A program made the position numbers and the translations under genes. A DNA stretch of 64,000 nt from Cucumis sativus. Its lineage: Eukaryota; Streptophyta; Magnoliopsida; Cucurbitales; Cucurbitaceae. The stretch is taken from contig NC_026661.2 in NCBI RefSeq assembly GCF_000004075.3, positions 13,420,307 to 13,484,306 on the forward strand. The letters run 5' to 3'. This document shows, in pieces, positions 11,001 through 23,720 of this stretch. Each line of letters starts with the position of its first letter. Position 1 is the first letter of the stretch. The notes beneath the pieces were generated by a model that searched no databases, was not told the DNA's origin, and saw only the letters and a program-made list of their open reading frames with translations.

Positions 11001-14000
11001 CCATGAAGTTCATGGTTTTTTTGTTGGTTTGTGCATCATGCCCTCTTCACAACTAGGTTAAGAAATAGGGAAATTTGCCCTCTTATTACTAGATTCCTGG
11101 TTTATAAAGCATGGTTCAAGTTCTATAATGAGCACAACCTTCTGTTTAGTTGAATCACTGGGAGGTGGAGCCCTTGCTAAGCTGGAAGAAGGTGAATATG
11201 TAATATGTTGTCTAATGATCATGTTTCTTTTGCCCAGATGAAGGGTTGATTGGATTGTATTGGAAGTAACGACAAAAAACGAACACAAGATTTACGTGAA
11301 AACCCTAGTATAGGGAGAAAAACCACAGTGGAGAGATTTCTTATTATTTACTTGTGCAATAAATAATACAAGAGGTGAAGATTAATAGGCAATGAGAGCC
11401 CAAGTTAAAAAAGAAAAGAATAATTAGGGTTACATAAAATACAAGAGATGTAACACCCCCTCTTCGATCACCTACTCTCGACTCGAGATGGCGTGAAGTC
11501 AACCGACATCGTTCCCTTCTGAACAATACCAGTTGACCCTGACTACTGAACCTTTTGGAATGCTGAAGATCTTAAACAAATTTAAAACTTACGCAGTGGA
11601 CTAACACAACGTTTATAGATTAGATTTATTAGACTTTATTACATAAACCTCAAAATAAGTTAAAGCTAAGTGCCATTTAGTACAGATGACAGTTAAACCA
11701 AAAGAAAACTAAACAACTTGACTAACTTATCTTTACACAAATGTACATGATATGGCTTTACCTTAAGTGCTAACCAAGAGTAACAAAACCTATTACCAAA
11801 ACTAGCACAACAAATTGGAGACAATGATTAGGCTCTCAGATCACGATCTATTCCTGGAAGGTGGGAAAACATTTGGAAAGGGTGAGCTAAATAGCCCAGT
11901 GAGTGATGGTTTTAAAAATATACTTTTGAAATAGCAAGTCTTAAACAATTTACTCTTTCACATAAAAGCATATCAATCTTGAAATATTTATCTCAAAGTT
12001 ACTCATTCAGTTGCTATCCCCGGAAGAACCACCGAGACGAAAACAATAAACTAGAGATGATAGCCCTATCTCGTTATAGCTACAATGAGATGGGAAACTA
12101 GGCATTCGTACAGGCTCTCATCTCTTGAGATGGGAAACTAGGCATCTGTAGACCCTCATCTCATTAATGTGTCATAGTGATAGGAAACTCCTAGGTATCT
12201 ACTGAATACGCTCATCAAAGGAACCTTTGTGCACATGCAATATCCCTCAAATGGTTGCTGTATATATCTAGAACATTGGAGGTATAGTCTAAAACATGCT
12301 ACAATCAACTTAAATAATTTGGAAACTTATCATAAACATATTTGCTTGTAAATTTTGTTAACAAATACCTGCTTTGTCAAAGCATCTCTAATCTCATGCT
12401 TTAAACATTTGATAGTAAATCATGTTTAGAAAATCAACTTAAAATTGTTTTGTCACTCATAGATGGTAGCTTAAACCCTCGCTTGTAAATTTCTCCAATC
12501 TTCTCTTGATCTGAATTAATGGGAAATAATTCAATTTAATTCCCTTTAATCATAAAAATATCAAAACATTACTTAGAAATGGAAAAAATATAAAAAAAAC
12601 GGCCCAAAAATGCCCTTTGGCATTGGTTGGCACGCAAGGATGGGCAGTAGAGGGGGCTGGCGTGCGCTGATGGGCGGCAGAGGGTGGGGGGGACTGCGCG
12701 CATGGCCCTGAACTGCGCTCTAACCTCACCCGCGCACCTGGTGCCACACGCGCATGGCCCTTGTTGCTTGGCCTCCCTATGTCATGCCTAAAAACTGGAT
12801 TCTTAGCAAGAATCCTTCTTCCAACTTTGGAGGCTAATAACTCGCAATCAAGAACTCAAATGACAAAACTTCCTTCTACAAAGTTGCTTAGAATTGTCTT
12901 AAATATCTTACCTCAAATGTTCAACTCCAAATTCTAGAACGATGTGCTCTGTAGCCCTTTAGAAGTGCACCTTGTTCAGATTGCTCTCAAAACTAACCCT
13001 CCTCCCTTTTCTCAACTCAAACTCAAGCCTCCTTTGCTGAAATTCGTCTGGTAGCCTCAATCTAAAAACTAGACTCAATTTGTGAGGTTTAGCAAATGGA
13101 AACAAGGACATGGCACGAGTGGATGTGATGCTCTTCTCCTTTAAAGCTTCCCTATTTGTAGAAAGGCTGCATGGCTTGAGATTGACATCTATCACCTACT
13201 TTAAGCATGCATGCCCTAGTCTTGACACCCATTCCTAGTCTATCTAGGCTTTTCTTAGGTGGTTTGCATGTTCTCCATCTCCTACTTAGTTTTTTTTGAA
13301 AAGGAGACAAGCTTCTTTATTATTAATAAACTCAATGTACAAGAGAGCTATACAATGAGAATAATAGGGAAGCCAAGAAAGAGGGGAGAGAGAGAGAGAG
13401 AGAGAGATAAATGGAGCTAGGATCAGTAGGTGCACTCGGACATCTCAACTAGGTTGACACCCCCATGGCACCCTCATCATATTCAAAATACAAAGAAAAG
13501 ACCAAAGTACAAGAACAATACTAAGGTCATGAAAAGATCAAAGTAATGACCAAAATAACAACAGAAGCTACCTACAGTGGTTTGCATGTTCTCCATCTCC
13601 TACTTAGTAGTAACAAAACATCTTGTCATGCCAGGCGTAAGTCCCTTTCTTTGATTTTTCTTCCCTTCCATACCATGCTCATCCCAAATTTATCATCTAG
13701 CCCTGTTCCTTGACTTCTTTTTTTGATCTCTTAAGTTTCCGTTATACTTCAATCCCATGACAACGTGCTTTCTATGATATTTGGAAAATACCGCTCAAAT
13801 GCCCTTTTTAACTAAGTTTTGAAGTAAAACTCCTTTTTAGCCCAAAATCACCATGTTTGTCTTTAATTCGACCATAAATACTAAAAATCTCGATACAAAA
13901 TTCTTTTCCTACTCATTTTTACCAAAATACATCCTTAACCTCCCTGGAAATTTTGAAATTTACAGAATACTAAAAATTCCCTAAAAACTCGGGAATCGAA

Positions 14001-17000
14001 GTTTATAAGAGAACCCTTGGGCTTTCAACACACAACAAGCCCACTAACTCTAACACTCCCTCTCAAGTTGGGACATAAATATCAATAAGACCCAACTTGC
14101 TAACATAGGAACCAAGGTTTTGTTTGCGAAGCCCTTTGGTGAGAATGTCAGCAACCTGTTAACTGGAGGAAATGTAAGGATGCATATGCTACCATTGTCC
14201 AATCTTTCTTTAATGAAGTGTCTATCAATCTCCACATGTTTGGTTCTGTTATGTTGAACTCGGTTATTAGCGATGCTAATAGTGGCCATATTATCTCAAA
14301 ATAATTTCACAGACACCTTATAGTTCTGACAAAGATCAGATAATACCTTTTGTAGCCAAATCTTTGTACATATTCCCAAAATCAGCCCTATACTCAACTT
14401 CAGCACTGCTTTTAGCCACAACCCCTTGCTTTTTACTCCTCCAAGTTACAATCTTTCCAGGCTTAGAGACTTTCGTAAACAAAGTATGATCAAAGTGCCC
14501 CTGACTAATCCTTGGGACTTGATGAAGGTTGTAAATTGTCAAACCATGCTTTTGGCAATTGTTTCAACCATACAAGGATTTTTTAAGCTTGCAAGCCCGA
14601 TGGTCAAACTAGGCTTCAAAGCCTGGAGGGGGCTCATATAAACTTCTTCTAAATCTCCATTCAAGAACGTGTTCTTAATGTCTAGTTGATATAAGGACCA
14701 ATCTTTATTCATAGCAACAGAAAAAGGACCCTAACGATATTTAACTTTGCAACAGGAGGAAAAGTCTCAGAGTAGTCGATCCCAGAAGTCTAAGTAAACC
14801 CTTTTGAAACTAAGCTGGCCTTGTGTCTGTCTAGAGTTCCATATGCTTTGCACTTGAGTGTAAACACCCATTTACATCCCATAGTTTTATGCCCCTTAGG
14901 GAGAGCATAGAGCTCCCAAGTCTTGTTCATTTCAAGTGCTCTCATCTCCTCATTGACTGCAGTTTTCCACTTAGGGCACTCTAAGGCTATGTGGATGTTC
15001 TTAGGTATCGTGGTGGAGTCAAAATTGGTTGTAAAAGCTTTGAATTGGGGAGATAAATTATCGTAAGAGACATAGTTATAGATGGAATATTTTGTGCAGG
15101 ACCTGGTACCTTTCCTCAGCATAATAGGTACGTCAAGAGACGGATCATACTCATCAAGGTTACTTGAATTATCCTGTTTAGCCTCATCAGCTACCGTTTC
15201 TGCCATGATTTCAATCTCATCAACATTGCCTTTTTCACCCATATCTTCAGGAACAACTATATTTGACCTATTATTCTCACCCATTTTATTGTCGACATAT
15301 GAATCAATAGAATTAATCATACCTTGATCTCATGATGGTTTAGAATCTTGGACAAGAGCCTGCTGAGCAGTAGGGGAACCAACTTCCTTTATGAGATTCA
15401 TCCTATAGTTGGTTATCCAGGGAACTTGGTTTGTAGGTAAGACCATGTTATGAGGATCGGGGTCAGGTAAGGGTAAGGTAACAAGAGTAGGATTGGTAGA
15501 CTTTAAGGGAAACTAGGCTCTTCACTCACATTCTTCCCCCGAAGCAGGCTAACGGGAAAGAAAGGACGATCTTGAAGGAAGGTGATATCGATGGAGATAA
15601 AGTACTTACGGGATGGATGATGGAAACATTTATAGCCCCGTTGATGGAGAGGGTACCCAACGAACACACAAGCTTGGGCCTGAGGGGTGAACTCATTCTC
15701 GTTAGGGCCATAGCTATGAATGTAGGTTGTGCATCCAAACACTTGAAGGGGAACATCAGGAATGAGACGGATAGAGGGATAAGACTTCTTGAGACATTCT
15801 AAGGGAGTCTGGAGGTGGAGTAGACAAAAGGGCATCTGGTTGATAAGATGAGTTGCAGTAAGAACAACATCGTCCTATAGATAAGAGGGAAGGGTAGACA
15901 ACATAAGGGAACGAGCTACTTCCATGAGGTGACGATTTTTTCTCCCGGCAACTCCATTGTGCTGGGGTGTAAGCACATAGGGGGTTAATCCCTTTGGAGG
16001 ACAGAAATTCATTAAGGGTATGGTTTTGGAACTCACGACCATTCACTCTGTAGAATTGCAATTTTTGCATTGAACTGCATTTCTACGGTGTGATAGAAGT
16101 CCTGGAATATGGAAGTGACCTCAGATTTGTTGGAGATGAGAAAGATCCCGGTAAGGCGGGTATGGTCATCAATGAAGGTCATAAACCACAATTTTCTAGG
16201 AGAGATAGTAACCTTGGATGGTCCCCAAACATCACTATGGATAAGGGTGAAAGGTTGGGTTGGTTTGTATGGTTGTGAGGGAATGAAGACCGGATGTTGT
16301 TTAGCCCGAAGATGCACATCACAAGATAAGGTAAAAACATCAACTTTAGAGAAGAGATGGGGAAATAAATGTTCTATACATTGAAAATTTAGGTGGCCCA
16401 AACGGAAATGTCACAACATGCAGTCTTTTTCAGAAGTAGTAAAGTACGAAGATACAAAACTAGTCCTAGAAGTGCTACTAGAGGAAGCATTATTGTGAAG
16501 GAGGTAGTGTCCCCTATTGCGTCGATTAGTGCCAATCATCCTCCTCGAGCTCAAGTCTTGAAAGAAACCAAATAATGTAAGAAAGTTGCTTTGCAGTTCA
16601 GCTCACAGTACGTAAATGTAAATGTAAATGTAACTCGTTGTCCAAACAACTTTTCAGAGTTCCTAGAGCTCCTTGTAAGACTTGTTGGAAAACTTGTTGT
16701 CATACTTGATTTATCGTTTTTTGTTGTTCAAAACGAATTGTTTAATTTTTATAATTTTCTAATTGTTCCGAACATTTAGAAGTTGAATTAATCAAATTCA
16801 ATTTTTCTCGTTCTATCTCAGAATATCCATTCATTTGAAAATCTTGCTTATAGGTGGAAAATTATAAGAAACTTTGGACATGTGCAATACATTCTATACG
16901 GGCAGGTCCTTCGAAGAGAAAAAATTCCCCCTTCCCAGCAATGTGGGCCAAGGAACGATCTGCAATTCTAATTTTTTCTTTACTGGCACAAGGGATATAA

Positions 17001-20000
17001 AAAACAAAATTCTCAGAGAATCTTGTTAGATGATCTGTGGCATTAAATCCAGGGATTCTTTCCATCAACACTAATAAGATTGAGGGATTGAGGCGTGCCT
17101 CACTGATCAATAGCTCCTAGTGTGGAAGGACTAGAATCGTTCTGGTTTCCAATGAGACCAGATGGTTGAGAGGTACCAATAGACTCACATAAGCTCGTCC
17201 TGAATTTTGTTTGTTGTTTGGAGGACGTTTCTTGCCTTATAGGGGGACGAGTATGTAATTTCCAACACTGTTATTTGGTATGCCATTGTTTCTTGCAATG
17301 ATCATAGATAGAGACTGATTTTTCGTTTTGCTTCTCACTTCATGAGTAGAGAATCTTGCACTAAAGGCAACAAAATCAATGGCAGGAGTGGTCAGAATGT
17401 TTGTAGCAGTCATATGGTTCTCCTCAACGCGGACTTTAGAGCATACCTTCATTGGGGAGGGAATAGGTCTCTGGCTCTGTATACAACCACGAACTACATT
17501 GAACTTCAAGTATAGGCCAGCAAGAAAGCATATATTTTGTCAACCTCTTCAAGTCTTGAGTGTTGTATGCCATCACCAGGATAGTTCCAAACAATTTCTT
17601 TACAAAGATCCATTTCCTACCAAATGAGAGGACGTTTGTTAAAATAGGATGTGACATCCACAGTTCGTCCCCTGCTTGCACTCATGGATTTGTTTTCTCA
17701 GAGTATAGAGACGAGAGGCATTTTGACACTTCGAATAAAGTTTCTAAGTTGTGCCCCATATATCCTCGACAGTCGAAGCATACAACAAGGGCTTGCCAAT
17801 CTGTGGCTTCGTACTGTTGATTAACATGGCCCGAACGAGAGAATCTTCCCCTTTCCAAAAACGTTCTTGGAAATCACCTGGTGGAGAGGTAGGTATCTCT
17901 TATGTTAGAAAGCTAAATTTGTGGCGCCCCTCTAGGATCATTTTAGCGGATTGTGACCAAGAGAATTAGTTCTAACCATTCAGTTTCTTCCCTGTAAGGA
18001 CTTCTGTAGTTTGTGCCATAGAACCAGACACGTTAGTGAAGGCAAGTTAGGGAATGATTTACCGGATTCTCATAATACGTTGGTGAGTTGGTTGGGATGC
18101 CAAGACTAGATGTGTGTGTAGGGGCTCCAATGGCTACCTCAAACGCTGCAAGTTGTTGTTGAAACATAGCCAATTGTTATTGGGTGGTATCTTGTACTTT
18201 TGGTTTGGATTGGGCCGAGGACTCACCAACTTCAAATTCTGATTGGGTATGGAAGTTACTGACATCGGGAGGACCGTTGGATAGAGTTTCCGGTAGGACA
18301 TAATGTTGAGGAAGAAGTTGGTTTGGTTGACCTAGGGTTTGCGAGTGCACTAAGGGTGGTAGGTTCATGTTTAGTGTTTGCAGCAACGGTGCAAAGGCAG
18401 TGGAGTGGCTGGTTTTGCAGCGGTGGCTCAAGCGCAGTATAGGGATTTTGCTGGGTTTGCTGCGGTGCATAGACAGAAGGGTTCAGTGGTGGCGCATTTG
18501 ACTGGGAAGGAAGCTGCGACGTGTGTGGTTGGAGGAAAGTACCGGCCAATGTGGTCTAAAGGGTGTGCAGCAGGTTGCCCATGGCGGCGTTGATACCAGC
18601 GGCTGTCTTGTCGGCAGTGTGGTTTTTTTTTGTTTGGGTTCCATCAAGATCGGTGTCTAGGGTTTCGTCATTATTCCTCTCTTATACCATATTGAAAGTA
18701 ATGACAAAAAACAAACACAAGACTTGCATGAAAACCCTAGTACACCCTAGTACAGGGATTTCTTAATATTTACTTATGCAACAAATAATACAAGAGTGGA
18801 AGATTAATAGGCAACAAGAGCCCAAGTTAAAAAAGGAAAGAATAATTAGGATTACATAAAATACAAAAGAAGTCTGGGCTTTCAACACATAACAAGCCCA
18901 CTCATTCATGAAAAGAGGGTGGAAGTCTTGAAGATCATATAATCTGCTTGGATTATTGCACTGACCTTCATATTTGTTATTTTGTGATGGTGCAGGTTCT
19001 TGAACCAAGTTTGGCAAAAGGAAATAGGGTAATGGTTTTCTGCAACACTTTAAATTCCAGCCGTGCTGTGGATCATTTTCTTGGTGAAAATCAAATTTCT
19101 ACAGTCAATTACCATGGAGAAGTACCTGCACAGAAGAGGTAAGGAATTTCCATGAACTCCATTGCAATCTTATAAAATATACTCTACTTATTGACAATGT
19201 TTCTAGCTGTTTCTTGACGTTCCATTTGGGCTGCATTTAGTGTACTGGATTGCTGAGAGTTTTTTTTTTTCTGAAGAAAACATACATTTTCGTTGCTGAT
19301 ATCAAAGATTGTAAAGAAACTGCAGAGACGTACATGAGAAAAACTGCAAAGAAATTCAGATTTTCATGTGCATAGATATATTTTTGTCTACAATCACCAA
19401 GAAGCAACAGATTTAAACCTGCAGCAAAGTTTCCCCATTTATTGTTTTAATACTTTCTGAGTAATGAAATTAGATACTATACTGTTTTAATACTGTCAGA
19501 GGAATGAAATTAGATCTCTGAACTTGAAGTAGGAAAAAAGAGCAAATGAAGATGTTTTTTAGACCAGTCATCGTAGGACTTGAGTACAAATGTCATACCC
19601 ATGATTTGAACATATGTCTTTTGAAAATCAGGGTCGAGAATCTCAAGAAGTTCAAGAGTGATGATGCCGATTGTCCTACATTAGTTTGCACAGACTTGGC
19701 TGCTAGAGGACTGGACTTGGATGTGGATCATGTCATCATGTTTGATTTTCCTTCAAATTCTGTAGGAGTTACTATCTTTTGAACAGTTTGGATTGTTTAT
19801 TTTCACTTCTTTCTGTGGCTATACTTTTTATTATCTTGCCTAATTAGCTTGTAAATGATTTTTTGTTTTGCCTTTTAGATCGACTACCTTCATCGCACTG
19901 GAAGAACAGCTCGTATGGGTGCAAAAGGTTTATTGCTTGCTCTATGATGTACTTGATATTTTGTAATTCTGTTATTTCACATGGATTTAAATATATGTCT

Positions 20001-21036
20001 ACTCGTTGGGTGACTAGGAAGGAAAATACTTGAGCCTAACCACGAAATCAGTAGGAATGTGTCAAAATTCAATAACTGAATTTCCAAATCGAACTATAAA
20101 GGAATAAGTGCGACTATCAAATTGAGCTTCACTCAATGGTAATTGGCATTACCTTTCGTTTCAATCCCCTGTCTCCACTTTTGTAAATAAAATAAGTAGC
20201 AAGTGTGATGAGAAGAATGGGGACCTACAGAAGTAAGTAGCCTTATCCAACCATAATAATTCTTATAGCCATTAGTCTAAATTAATTTATTGATTGTGTT
20301 ATCCCCAAAAAAAAAAGTAATAAATTTATTGAAGGTATAAACTTCACCCTTTCCACATGTTAAGGTTGAATTTGATGAATTAGAAATATTAGGTAGAATT
20401 AACAGTTTGACACAATAAGGTGGAAATTTTTTGAGCTAAATTACTTAACTTTGAAGTTTGTGCTTATTTAATCTTTGACTTATGAAGTTCTGATAATTCA
20501 CAGATCTATTAGACACGTGAACTTCCTTTCTAACCGTCATTGTTTGTACATTTGTTGTAGGAAAGGTGACGAGCCTGGTTGGTAAAAAGGACAATATTTT
20601 GGCTACTCGAATAGAGGAAGCGATCCGGAAAAACGAGAGCTTGGAATCCCTCACTGCAGATAGCGTGTGGAGAGACGTTGCACGGAATCGTATAACAGAG
20701 CATAAAACAAAAAATGCAAAACTGATCAAGGCTTCAACTGGGAGAAGTGGGGCTAAATCAGCAACATCAGCGCCAAAATCTTCAAGTGTCCATTCAAAAG
20801 GTGAACCTGGAAAAGCATCATATTCAGAAAGGACTCGGAAGCCTGGTGTTTCAGTTTCTAAGCCTGTAAAATCCTCGAGGAACATCCCAAGAAAACCATC
20901 TTCTGAAACAAAGAAGCAAGTGGCTAGCAGAAAGCGGCCTGGGAGTGCCATCAAATCGTCAGGTCAGAAACTAAATGTAGTTGGATTTAGAGGCCGAAGC
21001 AACCAGTCTGGTAATAGACGATCAGTATCCAGTTAA
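8007..21036 (+). CDS. RH39: DEAD-box ATP-dependent RNA helicase, RH39-like, predicted plastid
   Basis: Nine exons: 8007-8546, 8949-9044, 9130-9318, 9475-9615, 10761-10901, 18996-19138, 19632-19761, 19879-19927, 20561-21036 (1905 bp, 634 residues). All borders are GT-AG and all phases close. The N-terminus is Ser/Leu/Pro-rich with few acids, as in chloroplast transit peptides. Helicase motifs in order: Q-motif region [14 protein letters not shown] (167-171), PTRELSEQ (205-212), TPGR (254-257), DEAD (278-281), TAT (317-319, the SAT position), [10 protein letters not shown] (436-445) and [10 protein letters not shown] (from 465). The C-terminal tail is Lys/Ser/Arg-rich and low complexity. In Arabidopsis, RH39 (At4g09730) supports chloroplast 23S rRNA processing; orthology here is inferred from overall resemblance and matching length. 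Intron 5 is 8.1 kb because of nested retroelements, yet the exons on both sides are intact. Confidence 0.92.
9684..9901 (+). mobile_element. tRNA-derived SINE with 15-bp target duplication, in helicase intron 4
   Basis: The element carries an RNA polymerase III A-box-like TGGTCTAGTAG at 9699-9709. A B-box-like ATTCAATCC follows at 9754-9762, with one mismatch to the consensus and normal spacing. The 3' end is A-rich (ATAAATAAAAA). It is flanked by TCTAAATGTTTAGAC (9669-9683) and TCTAAATGTCTAGAC (9902-9916), a 15-bp target-site duplication with one mismatch. Length is about 218 bp. The orientation matches the host gene. Confidence 0.8.
9917..10460 (+). mobile_element. Possible solo copia-type LTR in helicase intron 4
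   Basis: No coding sequence is present. The block has LTR-like features (GATAACCCAGTTC ... GCCTACATATGGGG). On the opposite strand it shares TTTATAGGTGTTGTTC with the LTR piece at about 1260. Boundaries and target duplication were not found. Confidence 0.3.
11449..14007. mobile_element. Nested noncoding insertion, probable solo LTR, inside the copia LTR
   Basis: The left copia LTR is interrupted exactly here. It begins TGTAACACCCC, ends GTTTATA, and is flanked by AGAGA at 11444-11448 and 14008-14012, a 5-bp duplication. The uninterrupted right LTR shows the intact target. The termini (TG...TA, one change from TG...CA) and the 2.56 kb length without gag/pol suggest a solo LTR, most likely Ty3/gypsy-type. 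That family assignment is inference. It carries its own nested insertion at 13291-13576. Confidence 0.65.
13291..13576 (-). mobile_element. 3' fragment of an L1-like non-LTR retrotransposon with a 32-bp target duplication
   Basis: The insert starts on the plus strand with a T run, i.e. a poly(A) tail on the minus strand. The minus strand next to the tail reads AATAATAAAGAAGCTTGTCTC, like the 3' ends of plant L1-type LINEs. It is flanked by identical 32-bp repeats at 13259-13290 and 13577-13608. A (GA)n tract lies within it at about 13384-13408. No ORF2 coding is left, so this is a 5'-truncated copy. Confidence 0.75.
20110..20210 (+). mobile_element. Possible SINE fragment in helicase intron 8
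   Basis: The sequence CTCAATGGTAATTGGCAT followed by TTTCAATCCCC resembles the A-box and B-box parts of a tRNA-derived SINE with shortened spacing, followed by an A-rich stretch. Short flanking similarity (AATAAGT) could be a target duplication but is weak. Confidence 0.35.
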
Positions 21037-22199
21037 GTGGAAGTCAGGTTTTAGGTAATAATTCAACATATCTGTAGTTATATAAACTTTGATAATTTTT
21101 TGTTTTAGTTCTTCAACGTGAAATGGCTTGATTGCTAATTTATTGTTTTAGTAGTTCGCAGTAGGGAGATGCCTAGATGAGTTGAGTATAAATCTGACTA
21201 TAAATCGGTTTCAATCTTCCCAAGTTTCTTTTCCATGAATCATTTTCCTTTTAATTGTAATTTTACTGTTGAAGTGTGGATGGAAGCCACATCATCTTAA
21301 AACAAATTTAAAAACCAAAATCTGTATGAAAAATCACTTGCTTTCTAAAAGTAACAAACGAAAATGGAATAAATGAATAAAGAAATGAGAGAAACTAAAC
21401 ATTCAACCGACTGGACGCATGGCAATAGTTTCCTAGAGATGTGATGCCTCTTTGGTTAGGTAGGTTCGGGAGGTTGTACCTCTACTTGGGGACTTTCTTT
21501 CGCCTAATGGTGTGAGATTTAGGGGTGTAGACAACTGAATCGAACTGATGACCCAAACCGATTTGATTCGGTTTGGGTTGAATTGGTTTAAAAGAATGAT
21601 AGTATCGAATCGAACCAAATTGATTCGGTTTGGTTCAGGTTCAATTCAACCGATTTGGTTAAGATTAAAAAAGTAGCCGCATTCTCTTTTCTACTACATT
21701 CTCTTTTCTCTACATTCCATTTTCTTTTCTCCTTCGTTCTCTCTACTGTGCATTTCGTTTTCTTTTTTCCTTCGTTCTCTGCATTCTCTTCAAGAAAACA
21801 AGCCGTCATTCTGTGCATTCGTGGATCTCCTCTTCATTCTTCATCATTCTCCTTCGTAGGTCTTCTCTCATTCGCCTAGAAAGATATTCCAAGTATGATG
21901 GTTTATTCTTCTTGTATTAACTTCACTGATAGATAGATTAAAAGTAGAGAGTATAAAAGATAACAAAGGAAAAAGGTAAGTTCTCTCTCTCTCCCTTTCT
22001 CTCCTCCCTCTCTCCTCTTTTCTCTCTCCTCCTCCTCCTTCCCCTTAACTTCATTGCTGTTTAGCCTCTCCGGTAAACTCACAAAGATGTAAGTAAAAAG
22101 CTGCAAAATCGACAAAAAAAAAAATTCTGCATCTAGTATGAAGCTGAAGCATTTCACATTGAAGATGTTGAAGTTAAAATTACTATGACTATTAATCTT

Positions 22200-22560
22200 T
22201 TAACTTAGATGGTTCATTGATATGGTGAAAGATTTGAATAAGAAATTTGAAGAGTGTTTCTATAAGAAATAAAAAATTGAGGGTGGAAGGGTTGAAACTT
22301 CCAAATTTAGAACCAAAAGTGGGTGGATTCTGAGATGCATTTCATGGCCTAGTACTCGAGGGAGATCTTTTATTCATATACCCATTGGTGAAGATAAACA
22401 GGGGTGGAAAAGCTTTGGAAAAATGTTGGAAGACTTCAAGGACATTCATGAATACAAAATCTGGTTCTCCTCCCAAACCAAGTTCAACACCATTATGAAG
22501 CAGCCAACTAATAGTATGAAAGGAAGCTTTACTGTTTCTTATTTCTTTCTATTTTGTTTC
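22200..22560 (+). other. Unrecognised coding-like segment inside the hAT element
   Basis: One plus-strand frame around 22320-22560 stays open (WILRCISWPSTRG, then RSFIHIPIGEDKQGW) and is preceded by a stop. The pattern vaguely recalls multi-copy cucurbit proteins found with retroelements. I cannot assign a family. It may be a captured fragment or a chance frame. Confidence 0.3.
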
Positions 22561-22925
22561 CTGATTCTGGTATGAAAAATTTGCATTGATCTATGCGCTT
22601 TCTTCTGTTACCATTTATGACATTGCATTGCATTGTTTTGTTTGTCCATTTGCTTCTTCTTGTTATATTTCTTTCTCAGATTTTTATTTTATGTAAGTGT
22701 TCTTGTTATTGGTGACTATAGATGACGATTTAGTTGCGAAGTTCACTCTTGAAATTGGTATAGGTGTTCACATTTCAGAAGTTTGTAGAGTGAAATTGTG
22801 AACTTTACTCAATTTCAAGATTTTTATCGACATGATATGCTTTACTTATTGTTTTCTTTGTCTAAATTGTGTGTTTTTTTTTTTTTTTTGTTTGATGATT
22901 ATTAGGATGATTTCCTTTTTTATAG

Positions 22926-23720
22926 ACGAAACTTCAAAACAAAGTTGTTCTAGTCCAGTGTTAGAAAAAAGAAAACCGGTTAAACCACCATCATCGGTGT
23001 GGAAACATTTTATAAAAGTAGAAGGATGTGATCCTAAATATCCTAGGGTTGCTTGTAAACATTGTGGGACTTTATATGTTTGTGATTCCAAAAGAAATGG
23101 TACAACTAATTTAAAAGGAAATTTAGAGAAATGTAAGAAGTATGTAGATCCATTGGAAGATAATGTTGAAGGAGAGGGAGATTCTAACAGTAGTTTAATG
23201 ACTACATCCTTTATCAAAGAAAATTGTAGAACAATGCTTGCTAGTATGGTTATCTTGGATGAATTGTCATTTATATTTGTAGGAAGTGAAGGATTTCATC
23301 AATTTTGTCGGGCATTAAATCCAAAGTTTGTGATTCCATCCAGAGTAACTAGTGCAAAATATTGTTTGCAAATGTATATGAAGGAGAAAAAAGAAGTTAA
23401 AAAGTGTATTAACTCGAAGTGGCCAAAGAGTTTGGTTAACAATGGATACATGGACTTCTGTGCAAAATATTAATTATATGGTTCTTGCACAAGATAATTT
23501 TAAATTTTTGTCAAATAGCTAATCATAGAGATACAATAGGTAGAGCCATTGAACAGTGCTTAGAAGGTTGAGGTATTGATAGACTCTTTACTATAACAGT
23601 TGATAATGCGAGTTCAAATGACGTAGTCGTTGCATACTTGGTTAAAAAGTTCAGAGGCAGAAATGGATTAGTGTTGGATGGTGAATTTATTCATGTTAGA
23701 TGTTGTGCATTTGAGAATAT
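22926..23720 (+). pseudogene. hAT transposase fragment (BED zinc finger and start of catalytic region)
   Basis: After a likely acceptor AG at 22925 the frame encodes SSVWKHFIKV, then ACKHCGTLY, then NLKGNLEKC, a BED zinc finger. The usual His ligand before the last Cys appears replaced by Asn (KGNLEKC). Downstream are GFHQFCRALNPKF and, after a stop at 23471-23473 and frame changes, TVDNASSND, which is typical of the hAT catalytic region. The frame carries further stops and the C-terminal dimerisation domain is absent. The copy is not functional. Confidence 0.8.

Larger units (their letters stand above)
11258..18910 (-). mobile_element. Defective Ty1/copia retrotransposon in helicase intron 5
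   Basis: The right LTR (5' in element orientation) is about 18690-18910. The left LTR is 11258-11448 plus 14013-14055, split by a later insertion. Just inside the right LTR, 18679-18689 reads TGGTATAAGAG on the minus strand, matching the tRNA primer-binding site. A purine tract (minus strand TTGAGAGGGAG, 14056-14066) precedes the left LTR. Coding remnants on the minus strand run in order: gag (about 18550-17240), protease/pre-integrase (about 17110-16860), integrase core (16401-15500; [17 protein letters not shown]), the linker and start of reverse transcriptase (15320-14790), and RNase H (about 14450-14100). Reverse transcriptase jumps from DHTLFTK to VTWRSKKQ, so the YVDD active-site segment is deleted. 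Stops and frameshifts are frequent. No convincing target duplication is visible; the outer right edge is ragged. Confidence 0.88.

Noticed and set aside
15082..18766. Plus-strand open frames of 60-97 codons across the copia element
   Set aside because: They are antisense shadows of minus-strand gag and pol remnants.
18895..18930. Target-site duplication for the copia element in intron 5
   Set aside because: The five bases next to the left LTR (GATTG) are not found at the right edge; the right LTR end is diverged or truncated.
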